Origin: an uncultured Lachnospiraceae bacterium
GTDB taxonomy: Bacteria > Bacillota > Clostridia > Lachnospirales > Lachnospiraceae
Direction of reading: 5' to 3'
Assembly (NCBI GenBank): GCA_944383325.1
Contig: CALWPC010000039.1
Span: 1-58,816, forward strand
DNA: 58,816 nt
Positions 39,166 through 48,292 of the stretch are shown piece by piece (the first letter of the stretch is position 1; each line of letters begins with the position of its first letter). The notes under the pieces are model-generated. The model did no database searches and was not told the origin of the DNA. It worked only from the letters and a program-made list of their open reading frames with translations. The translations under genes and the position numbers were made by a program.

Positions 39166-39369
39166 ATGTTTAAAGTAAATCAACCAAAATCAAAGTCTAA
39201 TATTTCAAGAACAATTAGATTTAATGAAGATTTATTTAATACTTTGAATATGATTGCAACGAAAGAGGGTACCTCTTTCAACGCACTTGTGTTACAGTGT
39301 TGTGAGTATGCAATTGGAGATTATGAAGAAAGTGATCAATCAGTAGAACAAAATCATCATAATGTATAA
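39166..39369 (+). CDS. Small ribbon-helix-helix-like protein next to oriC
   Basis: This 67-residue protein reads as a short basic arm, then SNISRTIRFNEDLFNTLNMI and ATKEGTSFNALVLQCCEYAI, then an acidic tail. The strand-helix-helix pattern (RTIRFNEDLFNTLNMIA, then a second helix after EGTSFNA) is that of Arc/CopG-type DNA-binding proteins. The ribosome site is AAGGTGGGATTTTGAA. The position at the AT-rich end of the origin suggests an origin-linked or self-regulating DNA binder, but that is inference. I do not recognise a named family. Confidence 0.65.
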   Translation: MFKVNQPKSKSNISRTIRFNEDLFNTLNMIATKEGTSFNALVLQCCEYAIGDYEESDQSVEQNHHNV

Positions 39370-39884
39370 TTTTTAAAAATATAAATTTTTTGTTTAATAT
39401 TTATGTTGATATTTTTTAAAAATAAATATATTATTTATAGTAGTGGATGAAAGAAATGGTATCATTGTTTTTGATAAAAATATTGATATTAAAGATAAAT
39501 AATATATACAAATAAAGTATTAGTTTATTTTAGTCATCTCATTTTTTCATATCTGAATGTATTTCCGGAAATTTGTTTTGAGAATGTTTCATTTTAATCA
39601 TGTTAAAAAAATAATTAGAGTATAAAAAAATGAAACAGGGAAAAGAAAAGGGGAAGAGGCTTAGAATATAAAAAATATTTATTTTTATAAGAAAATTAAA
39701 AAATATATTAAAATAGCTTTATACAATACTGAATAAATTAACAGCTGCCATTCTCAAAATTAGTTTTAATCCGATCTGATAAACAAAGTTATATGAATAA
39801 AAAATTCCCTGTTTCATTTTTTAGCATTTATAAATATAAAAAAATGATAGTTAGAAATCAATTTACAACGCGGAGAGCTACGAA
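39370..39884. other. 515-base AT-rich non-coding stretch with an 18-bp inverted repeat
   Basis: No supported gene. The exact 18-base inverted repeat AAAAAATGAAACAGGGAA (39625-39642) and its complement (39805-39822) are 162 bases apart. Several short ORFs lack ribosome sites. A promoter for the ABC genes must lie here but is not clear against the A/T background. Confidence 0.6.
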
Positions 39885-41678
39885 ATGATAAAAAAAATAT
39901 ATAAATACGTAAAAATTACAATTCGATCAGCGCCATTTTTCTTTCTTGGCAATCTTTTATTTATATGTATTCATCGACTGCTTCAGCTTGGCATGGATTT
40001 ATCATTAAAGTTTGCAACAGATTCTATATTGAGTGCGGGGACATTAAAAGAAATTGTATTCCCATTTGTTCTGTTTTTTATTACCATGATGTTTGGCGGA
40101 AATACAGGGAATATGAATAAGCTTTTTATCACAATGTATACTAAAAATGCAAATAAAATATTTAATAAATTATTTATGTTATTTGCATATAAAGCAAAGC
40201 AAGATCGTTATTATGACAGTAAATTTTATAATGAATATGAATTTGTAAAAAAACATATCAATAATACCTCTAACGTTACAGTCATTATTTTTAATAATCT
40301 ATTATCAGCTGTTGTCAGTGTAGTGATTACGGTGTCTGCAATCACAATATTTAATCCAATTATCCTTCTGTTTATACTTATACTATCTGTTTTAATGATT
40401 GTAATTAATTATTATATTGTTCAGAAAAAGATGCAAATTGAAAAAGAATATATTATCGAGGAGAGAAAAGCAGATTATTACAGCACACTGCTATCTGATA
40501 AAAGACATGCGAAGGAATTAAGAATATTTGCTCTAAACAATACATTTCTGAAAAAATGGGAAAACAGTTTTATAAAATTTACAAAAGGAAAGTATGATTT
40601 TCAACAAAAATCGACATTATTAGCAGATTTACCGGGATTAGTAGAACAGATATTTTCCAGTGTACTGATTTTAATTTTTTTATATGAAACAATGCAGGGA
40701 AATATTGAGGTTGGAACATTTGTACTTTTATATCGTATGATGTGGCGTCTTACTTATGGTATTTCGGATATTATTCAGATATTGAGCTCAAATATTTTAC
40801 AGGAATACAAATACATAGAAAAATACGATGAAGTTGTAGGAGACACCGATGTCTGCGAAGTACAAAAAAGAAAGAACAGTCCGCAGGAGAAAAATGTTGT
40901 TTGCCCGACGGAAGACTTCGAAGTATTAGAGGCAAAAGGAATTTGTTACTCGTATCCTTTACAAGAGGGAAGAGCAGTTGACAATGTAGATTTCAAAATC
41001 CATAAAGGGGAACTTGTTGCAATTCTTGGATATAACGGAAGCGGAAAAAGCACGCTCACAAAAATATTATGTGGATTGTTAGAAGATTACGAAGGAGATA
41101 TTTTTTTAAACGGCAGAAATTACAAAACATTGTCGAATGAAGAAATTTATCCATATTTTGGCTTTGGTTTCCAGGATTTTACAAGGTATAGTTTTTCTTT
41201 GAGAGATAATATAGCGATAGGATGTATTGAAAAGTACAATGATACTCAGGAAATACAAAATGCAGTAGAGAAAGGAAATATCCAGGAGATTATCAACAAA
41301 CTTCCTGATGGGATCAATACGATTCTTGGAAAAGAATATAGTAAAGAAGGACAGGATTTGAGTATCGGTCAGTGGCAGCATATCATCCTGGCTCGATCCT
41401 ATATGGGAAAACCGCCTCTTTTGATCTTAGATGAACCCACGGCGTCAATTGATCCGTTGGAAGAAATGAGAATGTTAAAGGACTTTCGAAATATTTTGGA
41501 AGGGAATACGGCAATTTTAGTTTCACACCGAATTGGTTTTGCCAGAATCTGCGATCGCATTTGTATTATGGATCATGGGAAGATTGTAGAGGAAGGGACG
41601 CACGACTCATTGTTACAAAAACAAGGATATTATTATCATTTGTATTGTTCGCAAAAAGAACTGTATGAGGAATTATAA
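39885..41678 (+). CDS. ABC exporter subunit with fused ATPase (first of a pair)
   Basis: This 597-residue half-transporter has an N-terminal membrane domain of about six helices (residues 15-325) and a C-terminal ATPase. Walker A is ILGYNGSGKSTLTKILCG (about 379-396). The signature is LSIGQWQHIILARS (about 494-507), Walker B is LLILDEPTASIDP, and the H-loop is AILVSHRIGFA. Start: GGAGAG is seven bases before the ATG. It is directly followed, one base apart, by a second half-transporter, so the two probably form a heterodimeric exporter. The substrate is unknown; no precursor peptide or modification gene is seen nearby. Confidence 0.9.
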   Translation: MIKKIYKYVKITIRSAPFFFLGNLLFICIHRLLQLGMDLSLKFATDSILSAGTLKEIVFPFVLFFITMMFGGNTGNMNKLFITMYTKNANKIFNKLFMLFAYKAKQDRYYDSKFYNEYEFVKKHINNTSNVTVIIFNNLLSAVVSVVITVSAITIFNPIILLFILILSVLMIVINYYIVQKKMQIEKEYIIEERKADYYSTLLSDKRHAKELRIFALNNTFLKKWENSFIKFTKGKYDFQQKSTLLADLPGLVEQIFSSVLILIFLYETMQGNIEVGTFVLLYRMMWRLTYGISDIIQILSSNILQEYKYIEKYDEVVGDTDVCEVQKRKNSPQEKNVVCPTEDFEVLEAKGICYSYPLQEGRAVDNVDFKIHKGELVAILGYNGSGKSTLTKILCGLLEDYEGDIFLNGRNYKTLSNEEIYPYFGFGFQDFTRYSFSLRDNIAIGCIEKYNDTQEIQNAVEKGNIQEIINKLPDGINTILGKEYSKEGQDLSIGQWQHIILARSYMGKPPLLILDEPTASIDPLEEMRMLKDFRNILEGNTAILVSHRIGFARICDRICIMDHGKIVEEGTHDSLLQKQGYYYHLYCSQKELYEEL

Positions 41679-41679
41679 A

Positions 41680-43449
41680 ATGGGAAAAAGTAAGCGCAGT
41701 ATCCGTTCGACAATTTATGCAATGAAATTGGCAAATCAAATGGCCTGGAGGGCAAACAAAGCAGCATTTGTGTTGTATTTTGTTGTCACGGTGGCTATGG
41801 CGGGAGAAACTTATATTTCGTTATCATTTACAGAATATATTGTCAATGCCGCCAATGATCTTGCGAGTCAGTCCGTCTCGTTCAGACAAGTGATGACGAC
41901 GATCCTCTTTTATACCGTTGCCATTGTCTTTTTTGCCTTGTTGGCATATTCACAGAATTTAATTATGAACCGGTTATTGTTGGATTTAAGTTACATATTT
42001 AACAAAGAATTAAACGAGAAGCTATCGAACATTGAGTGGGAATATTATGAGAATCATGATACCTTTTTGAAAATACATGAAGTAAGAGGAAACACTCTTT
42101 CAAAAATTGAGAGTCTGGTAAAGGACACGATGCAGTATCTGTTTTGTATACCAACAATAATTGTTTATGTGTACTATCTGGCGCAAATTCAAATTTTTGC
42201 GGTCTTTTTGTATATCATATTGGTCATTATGTTTAATTTAATGATAGCCGGAAAAATGTTTGCGCAGTTAGGTAAATTATGGAAACGTGTACAGTCTTTT
42301 ACACAGAAACAAAACTATTATTTTAGTATTTGCGGCGACGAGATTACTCATCAGGAGTATAAATTTTTAAGATTATTTCCGTATGCATCCGGGTTATGGG
42401 AGAAGTTCTATAATGAAGAATATCGGATGAAACTTAAAATTTTTAAAAAACATGAAATTACCTTACAGACTGCGCGTTTGATTTTTAATTTGCCATATAT
42501 TTTTATGATGGTGTTTATTGGATATGAAATTATGTTGGGAAGACATGAAATTGGTTTTCTTATTATGGCCAATAATTTGTTGAATCGTATCATTGACACG
42601 TGTTTGTCATTGCAGCAGAGAATGATTAATGATCGGGTCAGCAGTGATTTTATTTATACATGGCAAGATGTTTTGGCATTTCAAGAAAGTCGGCGTGATT
42701 CAGGTAATGCGTTATTTGAGCAAATCACGTTTCATGATGTTGGTTATTTGTATCCGCAGGCGGAGATGTATGCGCTCCGGCAGTTAAATTTGACTATTAA
42801 AAGAGGAGAAAAATTGGCTATTGTCGGTGTAAATGGCAGTGGAAAGACAACATTTACAAATATTTTAATGGGTTTGACTTCGCGTTATGAGGGAGGATTT
42901 GATAGGGGATGTACACCGGTTGATATAAGAGATCGGATTTCGTGTATTATTCAGGATTTTGCTCAGTATCAGATGAGCATTAAAGAAAATATTTCATGCG
43001 GAGATCCAACGCGTACATTTACGGACGAGCAGATCTGGCATCTGTTGGATTTAGTTGGATTAAAGCAGGAAATTCTGAATCTTCCGGACGGTCTTGACAC
43101 ACAGCTTGGGCAGTTGGAAGAAGGAATCGAATTGTCAAAAGGGCAGTGGCAGCGTGTGGCGATTGCCCGGCTTTTGGCAAAGGAGCGGGCGGAAATATGG
43201 GTATTGGATGAGCCTACCGCATATTTAGATCCAATTTCAGAAATTGAAATTTACAACTTAATTTATAAATTATCGGAAAATAAAACGGTATTGTTTATAT
43301 CGCACCGGCTTGGATTTGCAAAGCGGGCGGACAGAATTTTAGTGTTTGAGAATGGATCTATCAGGGAATCAGGTACGCATCAGGAATTGATCAGTCAGGA
43401 AGGCGTCTATTTTGAATTATATAAAACGCAGGAAAAATGGTATTCCTGA
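41680..43449 (+). CDS. ABC exporter subunit with fused ATPase (second of a pair)
   Basis: This 589-residue half-transporter has the same layout as its upstream neighbour: a membrane domain (about 20-320) and an ATPase with Walker A IVGVNGSGKTTFTNILMG (about 380-397). The signature is LSKGQWQRVAIARLLA, Walker B is WVLDEPTAYLDP, and the H-loop is VLFISHRLGFA. I use the ATG at 41680, just after the upstream stop, because GAGGAATTATAAA precedes it; an earlier ATG at 41665 overlaps the neighbour and lacks a site. Both ATPases look catalytically complete. A strong terminator follows at 43503. Confidence 0.9.
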   Translation: MGKSKRSIRSTIYAMKLANQMAWRANKAAFVLYFVVTVAMAGETYISLSFTEYIVNAANDLASQSVSFRQVMTTILFYTVAIVFFALLAYSQNLIMNRLLLDLSYIFNKELNEKLSNIEWEYYENHDTFLKIHEVRGNTLSKIESLVKDTMQYLFCIPTIIVYVYYLAQIQIFAVFLYIILVIMFNLMIAGKMFAQLGKLWKRVQSFTQKQNYYFSICGDEITHQEYKFLRLFPYASGLWEKFYNEEYRMKLKIFKKHEITLQTARLIFNLPYIFMMVFIGYEIMLGRHEIGFLIMANNLLNRIIDTCLSLQQRMINDRVSSDFIYTWQDVLAFQESRRDSGNALFEQITFHDVGYLYPQAEMYALRQLNLTIKRGEKLAIVGVNGSGKTTFTNILMGLTSRYEGGFDRGCTPVDIRDRISCIIQDFAQYQMSIKENISCGDPTRTFTDEQIWHLLDLVGLKQEILNLPDGLDTQLGQLEEGIELSKGQWQRVAIARLLAKERAEIWVLDEPTAYLDPISEIEIYNLIYKLSENKTVLFISHRLGFAKRADRILVFENGSIRESGTHQELISQEGVYFELYKTQEKWYS

Positions 43450-43502
43450 TATGTGATAAAGGCAGCGGGAGCATTCACGCGCGCAGTTGTTACTATGTCA
43501 TG

Positions 43503-43537
43503 AAAAGTTTTGTGGTTTATAACCGCAAAACTTTTTA
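43503..43537 (+). terminator. Terminator of the ABC exporter operon
   Basis: AAAAGTTTTGTGGTT pairs with AACCGCAAAACTTTT (one G-U) around a three-base loop and ends in a T-run. Confidence 0.9.
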
Positions 43538-43702
43538 TGTTTTAAGGATTCATTACATATAAAATAAATTTAATATTAAATATAAAAATAAATGATAAGT
43601 ATAATTATCAGAAAAATTCCTATATATAGACGGTATTTGACGGTTGTATCTTCATTTCGCAGAGAGTATAATAAAAAAATAAAAGACATGCGGAGGTGAC
43701 AT

Positions 43703-44344
43703 ATGAGTAGCTATGAGAGAACCGATGTCTTGGACCATAATTATATTCCCAAAATGACGGTATTTCTGATTGCGGTCAACGTAATTGTCTGGATTGTGTT
43801 GGAATGGATGGGAAATACGGAAAGTGCGGAATTTATGATGACGCACGGCGCTCTGACTGTAGATCAGGTGCGCGGCGGAAACTGGTATGTGCTGTTTACT
43901 TCGATGTTTCTTCATTTTGGCTATATTCACCTGTTTCAAAATATGTTTGTCTTGTTTTTTGCAAGCCGGTATCTCGAACAGGAGATTGGATCACTTTACT
44001 ATCTGCTGTTGTATTTGCTCTCCGGTATTGTGGGAAATGTGTGTTCTTATTATGTATCATTGGCCGGAAATGACGTGCTGTCAGTATCAGCGGGCGCTAG
44101 CGGTGCGGTGTTTGGCGTTCTCGGCGCGTTAGTTGTGCTGACGCTGTTAAAGCAGGGGAGATTGGCATGGCTTGGGAGCCGCGGCATGGTGATTATGGCC
44201 GTGCTCTGCGTGATTCAGGGCTTCAGCACGGCGGGCGTTAACAATGTGGCGCATATGAGCGGCATGGCGTGCGGCGCGGTGATGGGACTTGTCTATCGTT
44301 TTCTGAATGTATTCGACTCTCAAAACTTGCGGAACCGAAGTTAA
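43703..44344 (+). CDS. Rhomboid-family intramembrane serine protease
   Basis: Rhomboids cleave membrane proteins within the bilayer. The 213-residue product has six or so helices and the family motifs: HFGYIHLFQNMFVLFF (about 72-87), the catalytic serine in SAGASGAVFGVLGAL (GASG, about 132), and the catalytic histidine in NNVAHMSGMACG (about 182). The ribosome site GGAGGTGACAT precedes the ATG. There is no extra domain. The substrate is not predictable. Confidence 0.92.
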   Translation: MSSYERTDVLDHNYIPKMTVFLIAVNVIVWIVLEWMGNTESAEFMMTHGALTVDQVRGGNWYVLFTSMFLHFGYIHLFQNMFVLFFASRYLEQEIGSLYYLLLYLLSGIVGNVCSYYVSLAGNDVLSVSAGASGAVFGVLGALVVLTLLKQGRLAWLGSRGMVIMAVLCVIQGFSTAGVNNVAHMSGMACGAVMGLVYRFLNVFDSQNLRNRS

Positions 44345-44443
44345 TGTTCCGGTTAAATATGAAAAGGTGTCGATTCGTAAACAATAGTAACGCTTTATTA
44401 TGTTGCCAATTATTGACAAACATTTTAAAATAAGGAGGAAGAG

Positions 44444-44854
44444 ATGTCAGATCAATGTATATTTTGTAAAATTGCAAATGGAATGATTCCGTCCGCAACG
44501 CTCTATGAGGATGAAGAGTTTCGTGTCATTTTGGACTTGAATCCTGCTGCGAGAGGACACGCGCTGATTTTGCCAAAGGAGCATGCGGCGAATATTTATG
44601 AATTGTCGGAGCATGCGGCGTCAGAAGTATTTGTACTGGCAAAAAAGATGGCGGCGAAGATGACAGATGCGCTGCATTGCGATGGATTCAATATTTTACA
44701 GAACAACGGAGAAGTGGCAGGACAGACTGTATTTCACTTTCATATGCATTTGATTCCGCGTTATGAATCAGATCAGGTTTCTATTGGATGGAAGCCGGGA
44801 GAGACAACGCAGGAAGAATTAAATGATCTTGTGAAATTAATCAGGGGAGAATGA
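44444..44854 (+). CDS. HIT-family protein (nucleotide phosphoramidase type)
   Basis: This 136-residue protein carries the C-x-x-C zinc-type start CIFCKIANGMIPS and the HIT motif VFHFHMHLIPRY (about 96-107) in HxHxH form. It is a Hint/PKCI-like hydrolase of nucleoside phosphoramidates; the physiological role in bacteria is mostly unknown. The ribosome site is GGAGGAAGAG. Confidence 0.94.
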   Translation: MSDQCIFCKIANGMIPSATLYEDEEFRVILDLNPAARGHALILPKEHAANIYELSEHAASEVFVLAKKMAAKMTDALHCDGFNILQNNGEVAGQTVFHFHMHLIPRYESDQVSIGWKPGETTQEELNDLVKLIRGE

Positions 44855-44902
44855 AACAGCCGGCTGTCTTGCCAACAGAATGTTAACAGGTGGGGACAGT
44901 AT

Positions 44903-45550
44903 ATGGATGGGAACTTGAGAGAAGAATACAATCGGATTTATGAAAAGTATGCGGTAATGGTTTATCAAGTTGCCTATCAGAAATTGCGGAACCATCATGT
45001 CGTACAGGATATTGTGCAGGAGACATTTTTGGCTCTTTATCAGAGCAGTCATGTTCTGGCGAACGAACAGCATGCAAAGGCATGGCTGATTCGGGTATGT
45101 TCAAATAAAATCGTCGATTATATCAGGCGGGAACAACAGGAGCGCTGTGTGTATATGGAGGATCTCAAGGATCATGAAGTTCAGTATATGCATACGAGCG
45201 ACAATCCGATTGAAGCATGGATTAAAAGTGTGGAGGAGCAGGAGATTTTGCATTATGCGTGGGAGCGTTTGTACCAGAAAGATAAGCGAAAGTACATGAT
45301 GCTCGTCGAGGCTGTTTATTCTGAAAAATCGCTTCAGGAGCTTGCAAAACAGTTTGGCGTCAGTACGAACACATTTTCGAAGACGGTTTCACGTATCCGA
45401 AAGTTCATGGCGAAAACGATGGACGAATATGAACATGAAATAAGAAAAAAGGAAGAAAACCGTAAGGAAGCAGAAAGCCAGGAGGCGGGAGCGCACCGCA
45501 AGGAGGCGTTAGGGTTTGATCCGACGCGCAAGGAGCAGCAAATACCTTGA
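44903..45550 (+). CDS. ECF-type RNA polymerase sigma factor
   Basis: This 215-residue sigma-70 family protein has region 2 at about 8-75 (EEYNRIYEKYAVMVYQVAYQ, DIVQETFLALYQSS, AWLIRVCSNKIVDYIRREQQ) and region 4 at about 118-165 (SLQELAKQFGVSTNTFSKTV, helix-turn-helix). A charged, repetitive tail (about 170-215, KEENRKEAESQEAGAHRKEA) is unusual for the family. The ATG is behind GGTGGGGACAGTAT. The protein at 46783, with an anti-sigma-like shape, lies one gene away and may be its partner. Confidence 0.88.
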   Translation: MDGNLREEYNRIYEKYAVMVYQVAYQKLRNHHVVQDIVQETFLALYQSSHVLANEQHAKAWLIRVCSNKIVDYIRREQQERCVYMEDLKDHEVQYMHTSDNPIEAWIKSVEEQEILHYAWERLYQKDKRKYMMLVEAVYSEKSLQELAKQFGVSTNTFSKTVSRIRKFMAKTMDEYEHEIRKKEENRKEAESQEAGAHRKEALGFDPTRKEQQIP

Positions 45551-45558
45551 GATGAAAA

Positions 45559-45597
45559 AGGCATCCGGTGTCAATCGTATGTTGACGCAGGATGCCT
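45559..45597. terminator. Terminator between sigma gene and murG
   Basis: AGGCATCC/GGATGCCT stem with an inner GTCAA/TTGAC. The minus-strand side has the better T-run, so it mainly ends murG. Confidence 0.8.
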
Positions 45598-45642
45598 GTT
45601 GGGTTATTATTTAGTTGTCCGACAGACGACGTGTTTTTGGAA

Positions 45643-46710
45643 TCAGGGCAGCGCGACGGATTCGATAATGTCTGTGATCGCGGTGATGGAATCGTCCTGG
45701 TTGCTGTCTCTCATCGCGTCTGTAAATGCTTCGTGGTTGAGATATGTATTCTCGATGGCGGATAAAAGCGTTTCGTCGGTCAGCTGTTCTTCCTGAATGA
45801 CCGTGGAGAATCCCTGTTTTTCGAAGGAAGCCGCATTCAGAATCTGGTCTCCGCGGCTCGCCTGTGCGGAGAGGGGAATCAGGATGTTCGGCTTATTAAG
45901 CGCAAGGATTTCGCAGATGGCATTGGCCCCCGCGCGGGAAACGACGACGTCTGCGAGTGCAAACATATCGGCCAACTCGGCTTTAATATATTCGTACTGC
46001 CGGTAGCCGGCAAGGTTGTTGTAGTCTGGGTCTAATTTGCCCTTGCCGCACAGATGAATGACCTGAAAACGCTTCAAAAGCTGCGGCAAAATTTTGCGGA
46101 CAGCCTGATTGACCGCCAATGCGCCGGTGCTTCCGCCGATCACGAGAATGACGGGCTTATCATCGGTAAAACCGCAGAAACGCCTTGCGGCGTCGGCGCT
46201 GCCGGTAAGAAGCTCTTTGCGGATCGGGGAGCCGGTCAGTACTGCTTTTCCCTCTGGAAGATAAGAAATCGTTTCCGGAAAGTTGCAGCATATGCGGGAC
46301 GCGGCAGATTTGCAGATTTTGTTGGCCAGTCCGGGGGTAATATCCGACTCGTGCAGAACGACCGGAATTTTCAGGCTTTTTGCGGCGAGGACGACTGGCA
46401 CGGTGACAAAGCCTCCTTTGGAAAAGACGACGTTCGGGCGCAGCTGTTTCAGAAGTTTGCGGGATTCATGGCAGCCCTTGATGACCCGAAACGGGTCGGT
46501 CAGATTTTTCAGATCTCGGTATCTTCTGAGTTTGCCGGATGAGATGCCGTGATACGGGACGTCAAAGTCGGCGATCAGACGCTTTTCGATGCCGTCGTAA
46601 GAGCCGATATATTGAATATCATAGCCGAGCTCTTTTAGGCGGGGCAAAAGCGCAATATTAGGAGTAACATGACCGGCTGTGCCGCCGCCGGTAAGGACAA
46701 TTCGTTTCAT
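45643..46710 (-). CDS. murG: UDP-N-acetylglucosamine-N-acetylmuramyl-(pentapeptide) pyrophosphoryl-undecaprenol GlcNAc transferase
   Basis: MurG adds GlcNAc to lipid I to make lipid II on the inner membrane face. The 355-residue GT-B enzyme has the N-terminal GGGTAGHVTPNIAL (8-21), the acceptor-side FSKGGFVTVPVVLAA, and the C-terminal GGSTGALAVNQAV and SRAGANAICEILALNKPNIL blocks. Length is normal. It is a single minus-strand gene between plus-strand genes, with its own terminator. Confidence 0.95.
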   Translation of the reverse strand: MKRIVLTGGGTAGHVTPNIALLPRLKELGYDIQYIGSYDGIEKRLIADFDVPYHGISSGKLRRYRDLKNLTDPFRVIKGCHESRKLLKQLRPNVVFSKGGFVTVPVVLAAKSLKIPVVLHESDITPGLANKICKSAASRICCNFPETISYLPEGKAVLTGSPIRKELLTGSADAARRFCGFTDDKPVILVIGGSTGALAVNQAVRKILPQLLKRFQVIHLCGKGKLDPDYNNLAGYRQYEYIKAELADMFALADVVVSRAGANAICEILALNKPNILIPLSAQASRGDQILNAASFEKQGFSTVIQEEQLTDETLLSAIENTYLNHEAFTDAMRDSNQDDSITAITDIIESVALP

Positions 46711-46782
46711 ATGGAAGGCTCCTTTTGGTTAATATATAGTTAAATTTAGTGTACTATGATTCCAGGCAAAGGTCAAGAGAGG

Positions 46783-47745
46783 ATGGTGACGGAGGTGCGC
46801 AGAAAACGGTTCAGAAAGATGTCGGATCAGGAGTTTGAACAATATCTGGTACAGAAGCTTTTGGAAGAGCCGGAGCGGACGGCAAAGTCTGCGCAGGAGG
46901 ATCCTCTCCCGGAGGAAGCCGCCGGACACATGCAGTCGATCACCACGGGTCTTGCGCGGCAGATTGCGCAGTTTGAGCGCGAGGAGGCGGAAAAAAGTAA
47001 GGCCAAAGCTCCCGAAAAAGAAAAGCGCCGCCGAAGCGCCGAAGGTGCGTTTGCTATGTTTTGGAGAAGGAACACCGCATGGAAAATTGCGGGAGTGGCG
47101 ATTTGTCTGCTGACGCTTGTGCTTTTTGAACCGATGAACGGCAATGCGCTGCGCTCCAGTAACAGCGGCAATGTTTCGATTAATGTCGGGGAGAAAAATA
47201 TATATGATAGTAATAGCAAAGAGACCGAAGATGTTCGGACTGCGGTTGGGGCTTCCGGCGGCGAGGAGACCGTACAGCCGGAAGAAGATGTATATGTGAT
47301 TGAAACCGGTGCCGCGCATAATGTTGCGGAAATCGAACAGCAGGCATGGGACTATTTTGAGGAACATGTGGCGCCGGTTCGCTTTGAAATTGCATATTCT
47401 AATACGAGTGCGGTGCTGTTTGAGAGAGCAAGTTTTTATTATTCGGATTTTGCACAGTTTGAATATAAGTTTAAAGGACAGTTTTTTGAAATTTATATAG
47501 CAACTGAAAAAAATGATATTACTTCTGTTTTAGGTATTAGTGGGGAAACCGAGGAGAAGCAGTCGGGTACAGTGGAACTGTTTGATGAAAGGTGCCCGTA
47601 TTACCGATATGGGCTTGGAGGAGAAGCAGATGAGCAGGGTTATTTGCTGACAGCGGAGGCAAAAGGGCTTGTCGTGATGGTCATCGGCGAGATGGATAAA
47701 ATGGATTTTGTAGAAATTGCACAAAGTATTCAATTTGCGGACTAA
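46783..47745 (+). CDS. Anti-sigma-like single-pass membrane protein
   Basis: This protein of about 320 residues has a cytoplasmic charged N-terminus (with MSDQEFEQYLVQKLLEEPE), one transmembrane helix (KIAGVAICLLTLVLFEPM), and an extracytoplasmic C-terminal domain. That domain contains FYYSDFAQFEYKFKGQFFEI and DERCPYYRYGLGG and ends DKMDFVEIAQSIQFAD. The architecture is that of anti-sigma regulators with a DUF4367-like sensor domain. The start is uncertain: ATG at 46756 has no ribosome site, and ATG at 46783 has AAAGG then GAGAGG. It may hold the sigma factor of 44903; that is inference. Confidence 0.6.
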   Translation: MVTEVRRKRFRKMSDQEFEQYLVQKLLEEPERTAKSAQEDPLPEEAAGHMQSITTGLARQIAQFEREEAEKSKAKAPEKEKRRRSAEGAFAMFWRRNTAWKIAGVAICLLTLVLFEPMNGNALRSSNSGNVSINVGEKNIYDSNSKETEDVRTAVGASGGEETVQPEEDVYVIETGAAHNVAEIEQQAWDYFEEHVAPVRFEIAYSNTSAVLFERASFYYSDFAQFEYKFKGQFFEIYIATEKNDITSVLGISGETEEKQSGTVELFDERCPYYRYGLGGEADEQGYLLTAEAKGLVVMVIGEMDKMDFVEIAQSIQFAD

Positions 47746-47812
47746 GATGGTCATTTATGGATTTCGGTTTCGACTTCTTTAATGTAACGAAAATACATAA
47801 AGGAGGAAATCC

Positions 47813-48292
47813 ATGATGAAGCAAAGAAAACTGGCAATAGCGGCGCTGATCTGCATGCTGTTGTTCGGGATGAGCACCGCGGCGGCGTGGGCGGCGCCGG
47901 GCGATTATGTGGAAGCGCAGGGCGGAGTGGTCACCAGTGAGGACGGCCAGGGGATCAGTCCTCTCATTGATACAATGTATCTGAAACTTTGGAGAATTAC
48001 GTTAGAAGACCTCGGAGGCTCGCAGGTTCGCTGCGCTGGTCTGACAACGTGTTTTACGTCGGTAAAGCGAGTGAAAGTATATTTATATTTGCAGAAGCTT
48101 GTCAATGGGGATTGGGTAACCGTGGAGGTGGCCAGTGCCTATAATGAAAATCAATCAAAGGTTGCTACTGAAGCAGTATTTTCTGTAGAGCCAAATAATA
48201 CCTACCGCCTTATGAGTTCCCACGTAGCGCTTACGGACAGTTATTATGAATCGACGTCTCTGGTGACGGATGGCCTATGGATCACAAATTAG
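47813..48292 (+). CDS. DUF6147 family secreted protein
   Basis: This 159-residue protein has a signal peptide (MKQRKLAIAALICMLLFGMS, likely cut after AWA near residue 27) and one beta-rich domain (about 55-158). The domain features are SQVRCAGLTTCF, VKVYLYLQKLVNGDWVTV and YRLMSSH...GLWITN. I recall this as DUF6147, with unknown function. Its core lines up with the two following genes, which lack signal peptides. The ribosome site AAAGGAGGAAATCC is excellent. Its end overlaps the next gene by 16 bases. Confidence 0.7.
   Translation: MMKQRKLAIAALICMLLFGMSTAAAWAAPGDYVEAQGGVVTSEDGQGISPLIDTMYLKLWRITLEDLGGSQVRCAGLTTCFTSVKRVKVYLYLQKLVNGDWVTVEVASAYNENQSKVATEAVFSVEPNNTYRLMSSHVALTDSYYESTSLVTDGLWITN

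Noticed and set aside
39166-39369. Antitoxin of a toxin-antitoxin pair
   Set aside because: RHH antitoxins are usual in such pairs, but no toxin-like gene lies on either side within 500 bases.
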